A stretch of DNA of 64,000 bases from DTU015 sp964406505 (GCA_964406505.1 CAYORX010000004.1:43894-107893); one strand, 5' to 3'. Counted from the first letter of the stretch, positions 42,933 through 51,813 are shown. Program-made: numbers and translations. Notes: generated by a model from the sequence alone, not told the origin.

Positions 42933-43727
42933 TTATTCTGTTTGAAATTGTGGAGAACGCTTTTCCAAGAAAGCTTTCATCCCTTCTTGCTGATCAGCGT
43001 GATCAAAACACTGAGAAAACAGCTTGGCTTCTGTAGCAACTTCAACACCGAGGCTGTTTGCCTGAGCATGAACGATGGCCTTTTTAGCTTGAATGAGTGC
43101 AAAAGACGAGTTTTTAGACAAACGTTTTGAATACGACAAAGAATCTTTTAGCGCTTCGCCTTGCTCGACTATTTTATGTACAAGTCCGATTTTTAACGCT
43201 TCAGTAGCGTCGATTGTCCGCCCGGTGAAAATAAGATCGGACGCACAAGACTCACCGACAATACGTACCAACCTGTGAATACCGCCAAAACCGGGAATTA
43301 TACCTAACCCTACTTCAGGTTGCCCAAACTTGGCATTCTTCTCAGCGATACGAATATCACAAGATATAGCAAGCTCATTGCCGCCTCCCAAAGCGTAACC
43401 GTTTACTGCAGCTATTGTAACCGCAGGATAACTCTCAAGTTTCAAAAACACCTTTTGACCAAAACGGGAAAACTCGGATGCTTCTTTAGATGTCATACCT
43501 ATCATTCCGCTAATGTCCGCACCAGCCGCAAAAGCCCTCGGACCGTCTCCGGTAATTATCAAGGGTTTTGCGGGGGCCTTAACAGCAAGAGTATCTAATA
43601 CAAATTCCAGTTCGGATAAAACCGTTTGATTGAGTGCGTTAAGATGTTTTTCACGTGCAATTGTAATGACAACCGCAGTATCTTTAATAACTACTTTTAT
43701 GGTCTGTAAATGATCAAAACCCTCCAC
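42933..43727 (-). CDS. Enoyl-CoA hydratase/isomerase family (crotonase)
   Basis: A 264-residue crotonase-fold enzyme: CoA-binding and oxyanion segments AFAAGADISGM and NGYALGGGNELAISCDIRI, with the two catalytic-type Glu in GGNELA and GQPEVGLGIIPGFGG. This fits 3-hydroxyacyl-CoA dehydratase (crotonase), which would partner with the Hbd at 8.2 kb, though the genes are far apart. GTG 43727 follows AGGAGG. Upstream at 28 bases is the flavin reductase gene, same strand. Confidence 0.92.
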   Translation of the reverse strand: MEGFDHLQTIKVVIKDTAVVITIAREKHLNALNQTVLSELEFVLDTLAVKAPAKPLIITGDGPRAFAAGADISGMIGMTSKEASEFSRFGQKVFLKLESYPAVTIAAVNGYALGGGNELAISCDIRIAEKNAKFGQPEVGLGIIPGFGGIHRLVRIVGESCASDLIFTGRTIDATEALKIGLVHKIVEQGEALKDSLSYSKRLSKNSSFALIQAKKAIVHAQANSLGVEVATEAKLFSQCFDHADQQEGMKAFLEKRSPQFQTE

Positions 43728-43755
43728 ATGTTCTCCTCCTCGGTGTTAAATTTTC

Positions 43756-44316
43756 TTACTTGTCTTCTTTATTTCCGATCAGATGCCCCATGGTGAAGTA
43801 GCGCCCATGGGAATACGCCACTGAGAGCATTTTTTCGGGGTCAATTTGACCGCGGGTCAACACATCTACAGATGCATGTACAGAAACAACCTCTCCTAGA
43901 AAAAGATTGTGACTACCAAGTGCGATTCTATCTTTGATTTTACATTCTATGTTTACCGGAAACTCGGATACAATAGGTGCTCGCACCTCCTCGGCCCTGA
44001 GGGGAGTAATACCCGCTGATTCAAACTTATCCTCGCTCCTGCCCGACACACTTCCACAATAATTTAAGATATCTACATGGTCTGCCTTGGGAAGATTAAC
44101 CACAAAGTCTCCATATCGTTGCAATAATCCAAACGAATACCTTGTTGGTCTTACGCCAATAGCGATTACCGGAGGCTCTGAGGATACCGTTCCTACCCAT
44201 GCAACAGTTATGGCATTGGTATCCCCCGAATAATCGCCGCAAGTAATAAGAACAACAGGCACTGGAAATAATGCTGTGGATATTGGAAGAACCCGTTTCT
44301 CAATCTGATTTACCAA
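43756..44316 (-). CDS. Flavin reductase-like / flavoredoxin-type FMN protein
   Basis: A 186-residue split-barrel flavoprotein: FPVPVVLITCGD, NAITVAWVGTVSSEPPVIAIGV, RYSFGLLQRYGDFVVNLP and a later GSHNLFLGEVVSVH with HGRYFTMG. These match the flavin reductase-like (flavoredoxin) family, which binds FMN and passes electrons from NAD(P)H. TTG 44316 follows GAGAGGGG. Co-transcribed with the crotonase gene. Confidence 0.9.
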   Translation of the reverse strand: MVNQIEKRVLPISTALFPVPVVLITCGDYSGDTNAITVAWVGTVSSEPPVIAIGVRPTRYSFGLLQRYGDFVVNLPKADHVDILNYCGSVSGRSEDKFESAGITPLRAEEVRAPIVSEFPVNIECKIKDRIALGSHNLFLGEVVSVHASVDVLTRGQIDPEKMLSVAYSHGRYFTMGHLIGNKEDK

Positions 44317-44416
44317 ATTAATCTAAACCCCTCTCGTATATTATTTTGCTCAAAACAACCGCAAACATTTACTTAGTACCGCAGTTGTGATTTAATACAG
44401 TTTATATAATCGGATT

Positions 44417-45337
44417 TCATTTGCCGATCAAAAAAGGAATTGCTCCGGGTACTAGTTTCACCTTTAGCGGGTATGTCAATTCCAATATGTCACCATCAAG
44501 ATGACAAGGGTACGACGAGTCGGCGTCAACTTGCACCTCAAGTGCTTTATGAATATAAACTCCTGGCGTACCTACGTGTTTCCCCTTAAAGACCTTAACA
44601 AGCATGTGTAACAAACGTAATCTAGGCGCATCAGTAAGATATGCAATGTGAATATTACCATCAGCAGAACCTGCGCCTGGAGCGATTTTCATTCCGCCTC
44701 CGAACTTTTCAGAATTCAAAACCGCACATAACCAAGCCTTCCCGGCATTTTTTTCTTCTGCATCAACCACAATCCGCATATCCCGAGGTTGAAACTCATA
44801 TAGCCCTCTGACGACTTCTAAGGCGTAGCTCAAACGGCCAAACTTTTTAGATCTGCGCTGAGCTACCTGCTTAACTACATACGCATCGAAACCCACTCCT
44901 ACTGAATTCACAGCGTAACGCGTACGATTGAGAGCATCTTGAACATACATAACATCAAAATACGTAACTTGTGAATCAGAAAGAACATTGACCGATTCAA
45001 CCCAATTAAAAAATAACCTATTACCTTTTACAAAATCATTACCGGTTCCAGCAGGTATAATGGCGAGGGGTATTCGGCACTGCCCGTTAGATGCAAGTAG
45101 TCCGTTAGCTACTTCCCCCAGGGTTCCATCGCCACCCATAGCTACAATTGCTCTATAGTCACTGCAGGCCAGATCTTTTGCCAATGTTTCGGCATGTTTA
45201 GGCCCGTCAGTCTCAAACAGGTCAAAGTGTATATGGTTATCTTTTAATAACGCTTTTACTTGCGGTAGCATCAAAAGTGCTTTACCATGGCCCGCTATTG
45301 GGTTTAAAATGATACATACCTTGGGTAAACGGTTCAA
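44417..45337 (-). CDS. Diacylglycerol/lipid kinase family protein (YegS/DgkB-like)
   Basis: A 306-residue DAGK-catalytic-domain protein. Motifs: ILNPIAGHGKA at the N-terminus, the nucleotide loop VAMGGDGTLGEVANGL, and IIPAGTGNDFVKGN. It phosphorylates diacylglycerol or a related lipid at the membrane face. The C-terminal beta domain ends in the usual position. TTG 45337 follows GAAGGGAAC. It lies 26 bases after the MoaD-like gene. Confidence 0.92.
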   Translation of the reverse strand: MNRLPKVCIILNPIAGHGKALLMLPQVKALLKDNHIHFDLFETDGPKHAETLAKDLACSDYRAIVAMGGDGTLGEVANGLLASNGQCRIPLAIIPAGTGNDFVKGNRLFFNWVESVNVLSDSQVTYFDVMYVQDALNRTRYAVNSVGVGFDAYVVKQVAQRRSKKFGRLSYALEVVRGLYEFQPRDMRIVVDAEEKNAGKAWLCAVLNSEKFGGGMKIAPGAGSADGNIHIAYLTDAPRLRLLHMLVKVFKGKHVGTPGVYIHKALEVQVDADSSYPCHLDGDILELTYPLKVKLVPGAIPFLIGK

Positions 45338-45363
45338 TTATGTTCCCTTCTTTCTGTTTTTTA

Positions 45364-45597
45364 TCAACCACCAAGCACGGGTTCAAAAATCATGACTTGG
45401 TCATTGTCCTTAACCAAATCGTCTAATTGTGCTTGACTACCGTTAACAGTAACCATCCACACTTCTTGCTCAGAAATATTGAGTGTTTTTAAAAGTTGTC
45501 TGATCGTCATCGAGTTTGAAATGTAAAAATCGAAAGAATCCTCACCCGAAGCACTATATCTGACTAGGGCACCAAACAATCGGATCTTAATATTCAA
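45364..45597 (-). CDS. MoaD/ThiS-family sulfur carrier-like protein
   Basis: A 77-residue beta-grasp protein ending in the diagnostic Gly-Gly (EPVLGG), with MTIRQLLKTLNI and NDQVMIFEPVLGG. Such proteins carry sulfur as a C-terminal thiocarboxylate for molybdopterin, thiamine or tungstopterin synthesis. No activating E1-like enzyme or partner synthase is nearby, so its pathway is unknown. TTG 45597 follows GGGGGTG. Confidence 0.85.
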   Translation of the reverse strand: MNIKIRLFGALVRYSASGEDSFDFYISNSMTIRQLLKTLNISEQEVWMVTVNGSQAQLDDLVKDNDQVMIFEPVLGG

Positions 45598-45677
45598 AGC
45601 AACACCCCCGCCTATATTCTAACTTAAGGCAAAACGCTCCTTCAGAAAAGTATTCAAGCAGGTATGATGAGAAACGA

Positions 45678-46604
45678 TCATGTTTTCAGGGCGAAATCAC
45701 CTTTCAAAATATTTCTTGAATAGTTAAACAAAACTTGTTGCGCATATCCTGCGTAAGGGCTGAACCGTTTGTTTCCTTCTTCCTTAGCTTGTTTTGACGT
45801 TATTTTGAGATCGTTCATATAGAATTTGGACATACATCTGGCGATCCATATATCTACAGGAAACACATTTAAACGGTGATAAGCGAAAAGCAATACACAA
45901 TCGGCAACTTTAGGGCCTACACCTTTAATTTTCAGAAGATGCTGCCTAGCTTCTTTTGTAGGAAGTTTCCAAAGTGCGTCAAGGTCCACCTGTCCGCTAA
46001 CGACTTTTTTCGCCGCGTCTATAACGTATGGAGCACGGTAACCGCATTTTGATTGTCTGATCAAATCGACTCCGGCATCTAAAACAGTTTGGGGTGCGGG
46101 AAAAGTATATTCACCGAACCCGGTAGGGGAACCTAACATTTCAGAAATATTCCTAACTATTTTATTGATCGCTGGGATGTTTTTGTTAGCAGAAATTATA
46201 TATGAAACTAGACATTCCCATGGATCTTGCCTGATTATTCTTAACCCTTGGGCATGTTCAACCGCTTTACTCATCACTAAATCTGTCTTGTGGCATGGAG
46301 TTTGAATGAAATCAGCCTCACGCAAAGATTTATGTATTAGATCCAAATCATCATCAAGAGAAAAATATTCAAACACATTTAAGACAAAGTTATCTTCGGG
46401 TTTGATCTTATCGTCATATGCAACTAACAACCGTGAATCGGCAGTTAGTTTTACCATCACCCCATGGGAGTCTATGACCCCTTTATACCAATTAAACCCT
46501 TTAGCACAGGTGACTTCATGCCATTTAAAAATCTGACCACACTCAAGGGTAGAACGAAGATCTAACTTTCCGGAAAACTCGATGGCAACTTCGGCAGGAT
46601 TCAT
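45678..46604 (-). CDS. 8-Oxoguanine DNA glycosylase, Ogg1/AlkA-like
   Basis: A 308-residue HhH-GPD base-excision repair enzyme. The N-terminal half is the OGG-type beta domain (LECGQIFKWHEV); the C-terminal half holds the helix-hairpin-helix LLKIKGVGPKVADCVLLF with the catalytic-type Lys and the Asp in VFPVDIWIARCM. It removes 8-oxoguanine opposite C. ATG 46604 overlaps the HAD gene by ATGA. Confidence 0.92.
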   Translation of the reverse strand: MNPAEVAIEFSGKLDLRSTLECGQIFKWHEVTCAKGFNWYKGVIDSHGVMVKLTADSRLLVAYDDKIKPEDNFVLNVFEYFSLDDDLDLIHKSLREADFIQTPCHKTDLVMSKAVEHAQGLRIIRQDPWECLVSYIISANKNIPAINKIVRNISEMLGSPTGFGEYTFPAPQTVLDAGVDLIRQSKCGYRAPYVIDAAKKVVSGQVDLDALWKLPTKEARQHLLKIKGVGPKVADCVLLFAYHRLNVFPVDIWIARCMSKFYMNDLKITSKQAKEEGNKRFSPYAGYAQQVLFNYSRNILKGDFALKT

Positions 46605-47338
46605 ATGATTGACACCAACTTTGGAACATCTTCTAATTTCCCTCTCATATCAGGTTCAAAAATCCCGTTTTCCTCACAATTTCTGTTTATACAAAAATCT
46701 TCGACTAGTATGGTTTTAATTCCCAATCGGGAAGCGACCATATCTTCCTGCATATCATTTCCAATCATTACGCAATTTTCTGGTTCGAGTTCCATGCGGT
46801 CTAATATTTCTTGATAATATTGAATATGGGGTTTACAAAAATGCATATGTTCAAGCGTAGTGATAAACTGCCAAGGTAAATCATCTACCATACACCATCT
46901 CATTCTTTCCTTGACTGCATCTACAGGGAAAATCGGATTAGTTGCAAGTATGATTTGCCATCCTTGATCTAAACATTGTTTTACAACTTTCCTTGCTATT
47001 TCAGTTCGAGGCACCAAACTTTGCAATTTCGGGAACCCCTCGTTGTAAAACCGGTCAAAAATCGACCATAGCACTTCCCAATCTTGCCCTAATTTAGGCT
47101 CGAAAGATAGCCGAAAAGCTTCTAAATTAGGTAAGCGGGGATTCAAATTGTTTACCATATCCCAAGTAGATTGAAGTAATGCATCCCTAAAAGTTTTAGA
47201 GTCGGTGACATGAGCAAAATACGGGGCGGCTGCATCAGGATAATCATTATAGAAAAAATCTTGTCCTACAGGCAGTAAAGTACCATCTAAATCGAACATC
47301 AATATTTTAGATGCTTTATTTACAACACATCTTTTCAA
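46601..47338 (-). CDS. HAD-superfamily hydrolase
   Basis: A roughly 245-residue phosphatase-like HAD protein: motif I MFDLDGTLLPV, motif II IILATNPIF, the Lys in HFCKPHIQYY, and motif IV MIGNDMQEDM. Substrate unknown. The first frame codon GTG 47347 lies in the ribosome site GAGGTGG, so TTG 47338 is preferred. It is coupled to the glycosylase by a four-base overlap. Confidence 0.88.
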   Translation of the reverse strand: MKRCVVNKASKILMFDLDGTLLPVGQDFFYNDYPDAAAPYFAHVTDSKTFRDALLQSTWDMVNNLNPRLPNLEAFRLSFEPKLGQDWEVLWSIFDRFYNEGFPKLQSLVPRTEIARKVVKQCLDQGWQIILATNPIFPVDAVKERMRWCMVDDLPWQFITTLEHMHFCKPHIQYYQEILDRMELEPENCVMIGNDMQEDMVASRLGIKTILVEDFCINRNCEENGIFEPDMRGKLEDVPKLVSII

Positions 47339-47510
47339 CAATTCCACCTCAAATTTAAATTGTAAAACAGCGAGCTAAGAAACCCGATATTTATCGTTAC
47401 AGGCAATAAATTCGTTGTCTAAAACGAAACTCCTGCCAAACAAAGGTATACAGATGTATAATGAAGTACAGATCATATATACCAAAAGCAAAGATTGTAG
47501 GTGAAGCATA

Positions 47511-48416
47511 TTGCCACTCGAAGCACTAGGATCAGTACTACCCGTATTTCTTATAGCAGCCGTTGGATATGCACTAGGAAAACGCATTCCACTAGATGTG
47601 TCATCTATTTCAAGAATATGTCTATATATTCTAACTCCAGTTTTAACTTTTAACTCACTTGCTAATTCAACTGTAGATCTGCAAACGGTCGGACTTTTTA
47701 GCACGTTAGCTCTGGTCGGACCAATTATATCTGCGTTCTTACTTTCTGCCTTTTACAGGCAACTAGGTTGGGAGAAAGATCTTGCGCGTTCAATGCTTCT
47801 TCCCACCGTTTTTTCCAACACAGGCAATTTTGGTCTTCCAATATGCCTTTTTGCTTTTGGTCAAGGCGGTATGGAATTAGCAGTCGTTTACATGGTCATA
47901 CAGAGTTTTCTCATAGCTTCGCTAGGAGTGTTCATAGCTGCGTCGAGCAACCTTCAACCAAAGGAAGCTGTAAGAAGGGCACTAAAGATGCCTGCGCTCT
48001 ATGGAGCCCTATTAGGAGTTATCGTCAAATTGGCAAATATAAATATACCCCAAGTATTAGCAAGGCCTATTGAGCTTTTATCTCAAGCTACGATACCTAT
48101 GACTTTGCTTGTTTTAGGTTTGCAGCTTGTAAAGATAGAATCAGGTTATAAGTGGCAAATTCCTGGGATCGCCACAGTTGCAAGGTTAATATTAATTCCT
48201 GCAGCGATAGCTTTGGTTGGAAGGGTTTTAGGGTTACGGGGATTAGCTTGGAAAATACTTGTGCTTCAATCGGCAATGCCTTCACCAGTGAATGCAACGA
48301 TACTTGCCGGCGAGTTTAATGCAAATCCTGACCTGATCTCTCAAACCACTCTGCTGTCTACGATAGCAAGTTTAGCGACCCTTTCGGGCTGGATAGTCGT
48401 TTTAAACTGGTTTTGA
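47511..48416 (+). CDS. AEC-family transporter (auxin efflux carrier-like permease)
   Basis: A 301-residue membrane protein with about ten helices in two halves: VLPVFLIAAVGYALGKRI at the start, LPTVFSNTGNFGLPICLFAFG (conserved N-x-G-N-x-G-x-P) in the first half, and LQSAMPSPVNATILAGEF in the second. AEC proteins export or import organic acids such as malate or malonate. TTG 47511 follows AGGTGA at seven bases. It may be co-transcribed with the M20 peptidase 65 bases downstream. Confidence 0.9.
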   Translation: MPLEALGSVLPVFLIAAVGYALGKRIPLDVSSISRICLYILTPVLTFNSLANSTVDLQTVGLFSTLALVGPIISAFLLSAFYRQLGWEKDLARSMLLPTVFSNTGNFGLPICLFAFGQGGMELAVVYMVIQSFLIASLGVFIAASSNLQPKEAVRRALKMPALYGALLGVIVKLANINIPQVLARPIELLSQATIPMTLLVLGLQLVKIESGYKWQIPGIATVARLILIPAAIALVGRVLGLRGLAWKILVLQSAMPSPVNATILAGEFNANPDLISQTTLLSTIASLATLSGWIVVLNWF

Positions 48417-48481
48417 GCAGTTCGCCTATACTGCTTATGGTAATCGGCTTTTAAACAAAATTTCTTACTGGAGGTAAAATT

Positions 48482-49618
48482 ATGTCTAGTCAAAAACAAA
48501 TATTAGATCATCTAAGGGCACAACAAAATGAAATGGTTAAATTGCTGGAACTTTTTACAAACACAGATTCCCCAAGCACCCACAAAGATTGTGTAGACAA
48601 GTTCGGCAAGATAATCGCTAAAGAATGGAAAGATCTTGGGGCTGACGTAACCATACTGCCACAAGAGGATTACGGAAACCATGTTAGAGCGGAATGGGGT
48701 TTAGGGGACGAAAGCATCTTGATTCTTTGTCACATGGATACTGTATGGGATAAAGGCGAAACTAAGATCCGACCTTTTCACGTAAAAGATGGTAAAGCAT
48801 ACGGACCGGGCGCATACGATATGAAGGCTGGTATCGTGCAAACGATCTTTGCGATTAAAACCCTGCAAGATCTAGGGCTTACACCTAAGAAAAAAATCGT
48901 GGTGCTTCACAATTCCGATGAAGAAATCGGTTCACCATCTTCCCGTCCAATCATAGAAAGCGAAGCACTTAAATCTTCCGCAGTGCTGGTACTTGAGCCA
49001 TCTATAAAAGAAGGACTTCTTAAGATTTGGAGAAAAGGAGGCGGCACTTTTACCGTTACCATCCAAGGGCTTGCTTCACATGCAGGTGCCGATTATGAAG
49101 ACGGGGTATCTGCCATAACGGAAGCTGCCCATCAAATCCTATATCTTCATGGATTGACCGATCTCAAAGAGGGTACTACCGTAAACGTAGGTGTTATCGA
49201 GGCAGGCACTCGCTCCAACGTAGTTGCGGCTAAAGCCGTGCTTCAAGTTGACCTTAGAGTGATGACTATAGATGCTGGCAAAAAAATCGTGCCCAAGATT
49301 TTAAACATCAAACCCGTAGATCCTAATATAACGCTAAAAGTTGAAGGCGCATTAAACAGACCACCCATGGAAAAAAAGCAAAAGAACCTTGAACTCTTCA
49401 AAATAGCTCAAACAATTGGCAAAGAAATGGGCATCGAGTTAAAGGGTGGGGGCACAGGCGGGGGAAGTGATGGAAATTTCACTTCTGCCTTGGATATTCC
49501 TACCCTTGACGGTCTTGGGGCAGTAGGAGACGGCGGTCATGCCCTTAGCGAACACGTTATAATATCTAAACTTCCTGAAAGGGCTGCGGTTTTAGCTGGG
49601 TTGTTGCTAAGAATTTAA
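48482..49618 (+). CDS. M20 metallopeptidase (glutamate carboxypeptidase-like)
   Basis: A 378-residue di-zinc amidohydrolase of the CPG2/ArgE group: ILCHMDTVWDKG (first metal His and catalytic Asp), GAYDMKAGIVQ (bridging Asp), NSDEEIGSPSS (Glu base and metal), VLEPS and GDGGHALSEHV (last metal His). The dimerisation domain has GLASHAGADYEDG. It probably removes glutamate or other acidic C-terminal residues from amides or dipeptides. AGGTAAAATT precedes ATG 48482. Confidence 0.9.
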   Translation: MSSQKQILDHLRAQQNEMVKLLELFTNTDSPSTHKDCVDKFGKIIAKEWKDLGADVTILPQEDYGNHVRAEWGLGDESILILCHMDTVWDKGETKIRPFHVKDGKAYGPGAYDMKAGIVQTIFAIKTLQDLGLTPKKKIVVLHNSDEEIGSPSSRPIIESEALKSSAVLVLEPSIKEGLLKIWRKGGGTFTVTIQGLASHAGADYEDGVSAITEAAHQILYLHGLTDLKEGTTVNVGVIEAGTRSNVVAAKAVLQVDLRVMTIDAGKKIVPKILNIKPVDPNITLKVEGALNRPPMEKKQKNLELFKIAQTIGKEMGIELKGGGTGGGSDGNFTSALDIPTLDGLGAVGDGGHALSEHVIISKLPERAAVLAGLLLRI

Positions 49619-49844
49619 TTTCAGGTCCCGAAAAATACAAAAACTACCTTTGTTTTGTATCTTGGCTATAATATTGCCTAAAATCCAAGGAACTAAGGTC
49701 CAGCATTAGTTTAAATGGGCCTTTGAAATTTTGTAGAACATTCAAATTACTTGCCGGTCTGATCAAACCACTATAGAATCTAGGATGGGACGAACATAAA
49801 CTTTCCCAATCAGTAAAATATCGTTTTGACAGTCTGGTGATGTA

Positions 49845-50366
49845 ATGAAAGGTCAGCAAAGGCGAAAGAAAATTCTCGAACTGCTGAGTTCTGCTTCCAA
49901 ACCCGTTACAGGAGCAACCTTGGCTATTGAACTTGGGGTCACGAGACAACTCATAGTCCAAGATATAGCTCTCTTAAGGGCCAAAGGGGAATCTATATTA
50001 GCTACCCCACGTGGCTACACTTTGTGGAATCTACCAAGACAGGGCGTTGGCGTAACTAAATTAATCGCTGTGAAACACGACTATTCGCAGACGCGTGAAG
50101 AACTGCTTACTATAGTTAACGCAGGTGTTGAAGTGATCGATGTCATAGTGGAACATCCTATATATGGACAGCTTACCGGACAACTCTCGATATCTACACC
50201 TGCCGACGTAAAAGAGTTTATGGATGCCATAGAGCATACCCAAGCTGGCTTACTATCTTCCCTTACAGACGGCGTGCACCTTCATACTTTAAGGGCACCT
50301 CAAAAACAACACTTGGAACGCTTAGAAAACACGTTGCAATCCAAAGGTTTTTTGCTTTCCGATTAA
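49845..50366 (+). CDS. niaR: NiaR-type niacin-responsive transcriptional repressor
   Basis: A 173-residue protein of the NiaR/YrxA family. Residues 1-58 form the winged HTH (RRKKILELLSSASKPVTGATLA, TRQLIVQDIALLR). The rest is the ligand-binding 3H domain, named for three conserved His; here IAVKHD, VEHPIYGQL and GVHLHTL. In Bacillota NiaR binds niacin and represses NAD synthesis and uptake genes. ATG 49845 follows GGTGATG. A palindrome in the promoter of the S component at 51.2 kb is a likely target. Confidence 0.9.
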   Translation: MKGQQRRKKILELLSSASKPVTGATLAIELGVTRQLIVQDIALLRAKGESILATPRGYTLWNLPRQGVGVTKLIAVKHDYSQTREELLTIVNAGVEVIDVIVEHPIYGQLTGQLSISTPADVKEFMDAIEHTQAGLLSSLTDGVHLHTLRAPQKQHLERLENTLQSKGFLLSD

Positions 50367-50467
50367 AATCGTAAATCCCGCGATTTCCCTAATTTACCTC
50401 CTCACCCAACAAACTACTAATGAAAGTTACATCAAACGATGTTACAATCCGTGAGTACAAGATGGCC

Positions 50468-50592
50468 GAATCCTATTATTTCTAAATAGGTACGGGGGAC
50501 CCGGTTTTCGGGTGAATCCGCATAGGTTTTGCGGTAGGGCTGCACCCTTTCACCGAACCCATGAGCTAACCCCGGAGGCCTGAAAGGGGAAT
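50468..50592 (+). ncRNA. Cyclic di-AMP riboswitch (ydaO/yuaA leader)
   Basis: The leader before the cell wall hydrolase has the conserved blocks of the ydaO class: TACGGGGGACCC, GGGTGAATCCG, CCTTTCACCGAACC, GAGCTAACCCCGGAGG and GAAAGGGGA. This class senses c-di-AMP and very often controls cell wall hydrolases, as here. The final helix pairs CCCTTTCA (50545-50552) with TGAAAGGG (50581-50588); the second strand contains the AAAGGGGA ribosome binding site of the gene at 50597. No terminator follows, so control is probably translational. Confidence 0.85.
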
Positions 50593-50596
50593 CGAA

Positions 50597-51061
50597 ATGC
50601 ATAAGAAAGCTATCTTTAGCACCTTAGTCTTAAGTTTGACAGTTAGCGTATTACTGATAACAACCTCAACGCCAGCCTTAGCGTACAGCCCCTGGAATTC
50701 GGATTACAACAACTACGAACTTATGCTTTTGTCTAGAGTCATTTATGCAGAAGCAGCCGGTGAACCGTATATAGGCAAAATAGCTGTAGGTGCTGTTGTG
50801 TTAAACAGAGTGCGCAGCAGTCTTTTTCCGAACACAATTCAAGAGGTAGTCTATGAACCCTGGCAATTTTCCTGCGTAGGCAATTCAATGTTCAATTCTT
50901 ACCCGAATCAAGAGTCTATTAACGCCGCAAAAGACGCGCTTTCAGGATGGGATCCAACAGGTGGCGCGCTCTTTTATTTCAATTACCATTTGGTAAGTAA
51001 TTCTTGGTTATGGTCTAAACCTGCTGCAACAATTATAGGTAATCACCGGTTTACCTTCTGA
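50597..51061 (+). CDS. Cell wall hydrolase, SleB/CwlJ-type domain
   Basis: A 154-residue secreted protein: signal peptide (KKAIFSTLVLSLTVSVLLIT, cleavage likely after ALA near residue 29), then the Hydrolase_2 domain with LSRVIYAEAAGEPYIGKIA (catalytic-type Glu), VGAVVLNRV, YEPWQFSCV and GALFYFNYH. It cuts peptidoglycan; homologues act in spore cortex lysis or cell growth. No LysM or peptidoglycan-binding domain is attached. It is controlled by the c-di-AMP riboswitch immediately upstream, which fits a role in wall remodelling during growth rather than only in germination. Confidence 0.92.
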   Translation: MHKKAIFSTLVLSLTVSVLLITTSTPALAYSPWNSDYNNYELMLLSRVIYAEAAGEPYIGKIAVGAVVLNRVRSSLFPNTIQEVVYEPWQFSCVGNSMFNSYPNQESINAAKDALSGWDPTGGALFYFNYHLVSNSWLWSKPAATIIGNHRFTF

Positions 51062-51112
51062 TTACAAAGACTCAGTAGATTAATACTTAAATCAGTAGCT
51101 TTTTGTTTGAAA

Positions 51113-51162
51113 TTGAATTTAGCACCGGTAGGAACTGCGCACCCTGCCGGTGCTAAATTCAA
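51113..51162 (+). terminator. Long hairpin, likely terminator of the cell wall hydrolase gene
   Basis: Perfect 16-base stem TTGAATTTAGCACCGG (51113-51128) with its complement at 51147-51162. It lacks a T-run, so termination is probable rather than certain. Confidence 0.55.
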
Positions 51163-51170
51163 AACTGCTG

Positions 51171-51199
51171 TTTACAGGTGACAAGACACCTGATATACT
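51171..51199 (+). promoter_or_regulatory. Promoter of the ECF S-component gene
   Basis: TTTACA -35 box (51171-51176), a 17-base spacer and TATACT -10 box (51194-51199). The spacer is nearly filled by a palindrome (separate entry). Confidence 0.65.
51175..51192 (+). promoter_or_regulatory. Candidate NiaR operator (CAGGTG-N6-CACCTG)
   Basis: Perfect six-base inverted repeat CAGGTG...CACCTG with a six-base centre, lying between the -35 and -10 boxes, where a bound repressor blocks polymerase. niaR is encoded 0.8 kb upstream and the controlled gene looks like a niacin-type S component. The link to NiaR is inferred from position and partner genes. Confidence 0.6.
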
Positions 51200-51264
51200 A
51201 CTGTAAGTATTTAACTCATCCACAAATCGACATCTTTTGTTTGAACTAATTTACGGGGGCTGAA

Positions 51265-51813
51265 ATGCTAATGAAAACTCTCGACGTAAAAAATATGGTG
51301 ATCGGCGCTTTACTTCTAGCACTTTCACTTATCATCCCAATGGCCCTCGGGGGAGTGCTAAGCATCGTCATTGGGCCTTTCTCTGCCACCCTAGCGTCTC
51401 ACGTACCCCTTATGATTTCTATGTTTTTCGGCCCGTGGGTCGCGGGCATCGTTGCCTTAGGATCAGCGATAGGCTTCTTCATGAAACTGGGTCCACTTAT
51501 CGGTATGAGAGCTGCTATGCACATACCTGTGGGTATAATAGGTGCACTACTTTTGCAAAAAAGAATCAATTATCCAACGGTATTAGCGATCACCGGACCG
51601 ATTCACGCTTTGCTAGAAGGGCTCATCGTACAACCCTTTTTACTAGTTGGAAATTTAGATTCGCTTTACGGCAAATCTGAGCCACTAGCCCTTTTCATTC
51701 TTGTGGCAGGGGGCACTTTGCTACACCATGTCATGGATTCGTTGATTACGCTATTGTCATGGCGAACCATGAAGTTATTTGGAATAGGACAAGACTATTC
51801 TTCACCTACCTAA
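51265..51813 (+). CDS. ECF transporter S component, probably niacin (NiaX-like)
   Basis: A 182-residue membrane protein with five or six helices: NMVIGALLLALSLIIPMALGG, IGPFSATLASHVPLMISMFFG, GALLLQKR, IHALLEGLIVQPF. This is the size and layout of S components of energy-coupling-factor transporters, which use a shared EcfAAT module encoded elsewhere. Niacin is proposed because of niaR nearby and an operator-like palindrome in its promoter; sequence alone does not fix the substrate. The start may be ATG 51265 or ATG 51271; GGGGG lies upstream. Leader about 60 bases. Confidence 0.75.
   Translation: MLMKTLDVKNMVIGALLLALSLIIPMALGGVLSIVIGPFSATLASHVPLMISMFFGPWVAGIVALGSAIGFFMKLGPLIGMRAAMHIPVGIIGALLLQKRINYPTVLAITGPIHALLEGLIVQPFLLVGNLDSLYGKSEPLALFILVAGGTLLHHVMDSLITLLSWRTMKLFGIGQDYSSPT

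Noticed and set aside
47375..47704. 109-codon minus-strand frame before the HAD gene
   Set aside because: Overlaps the start of the AEC transporter antisense; transporter evidence is much stronger.
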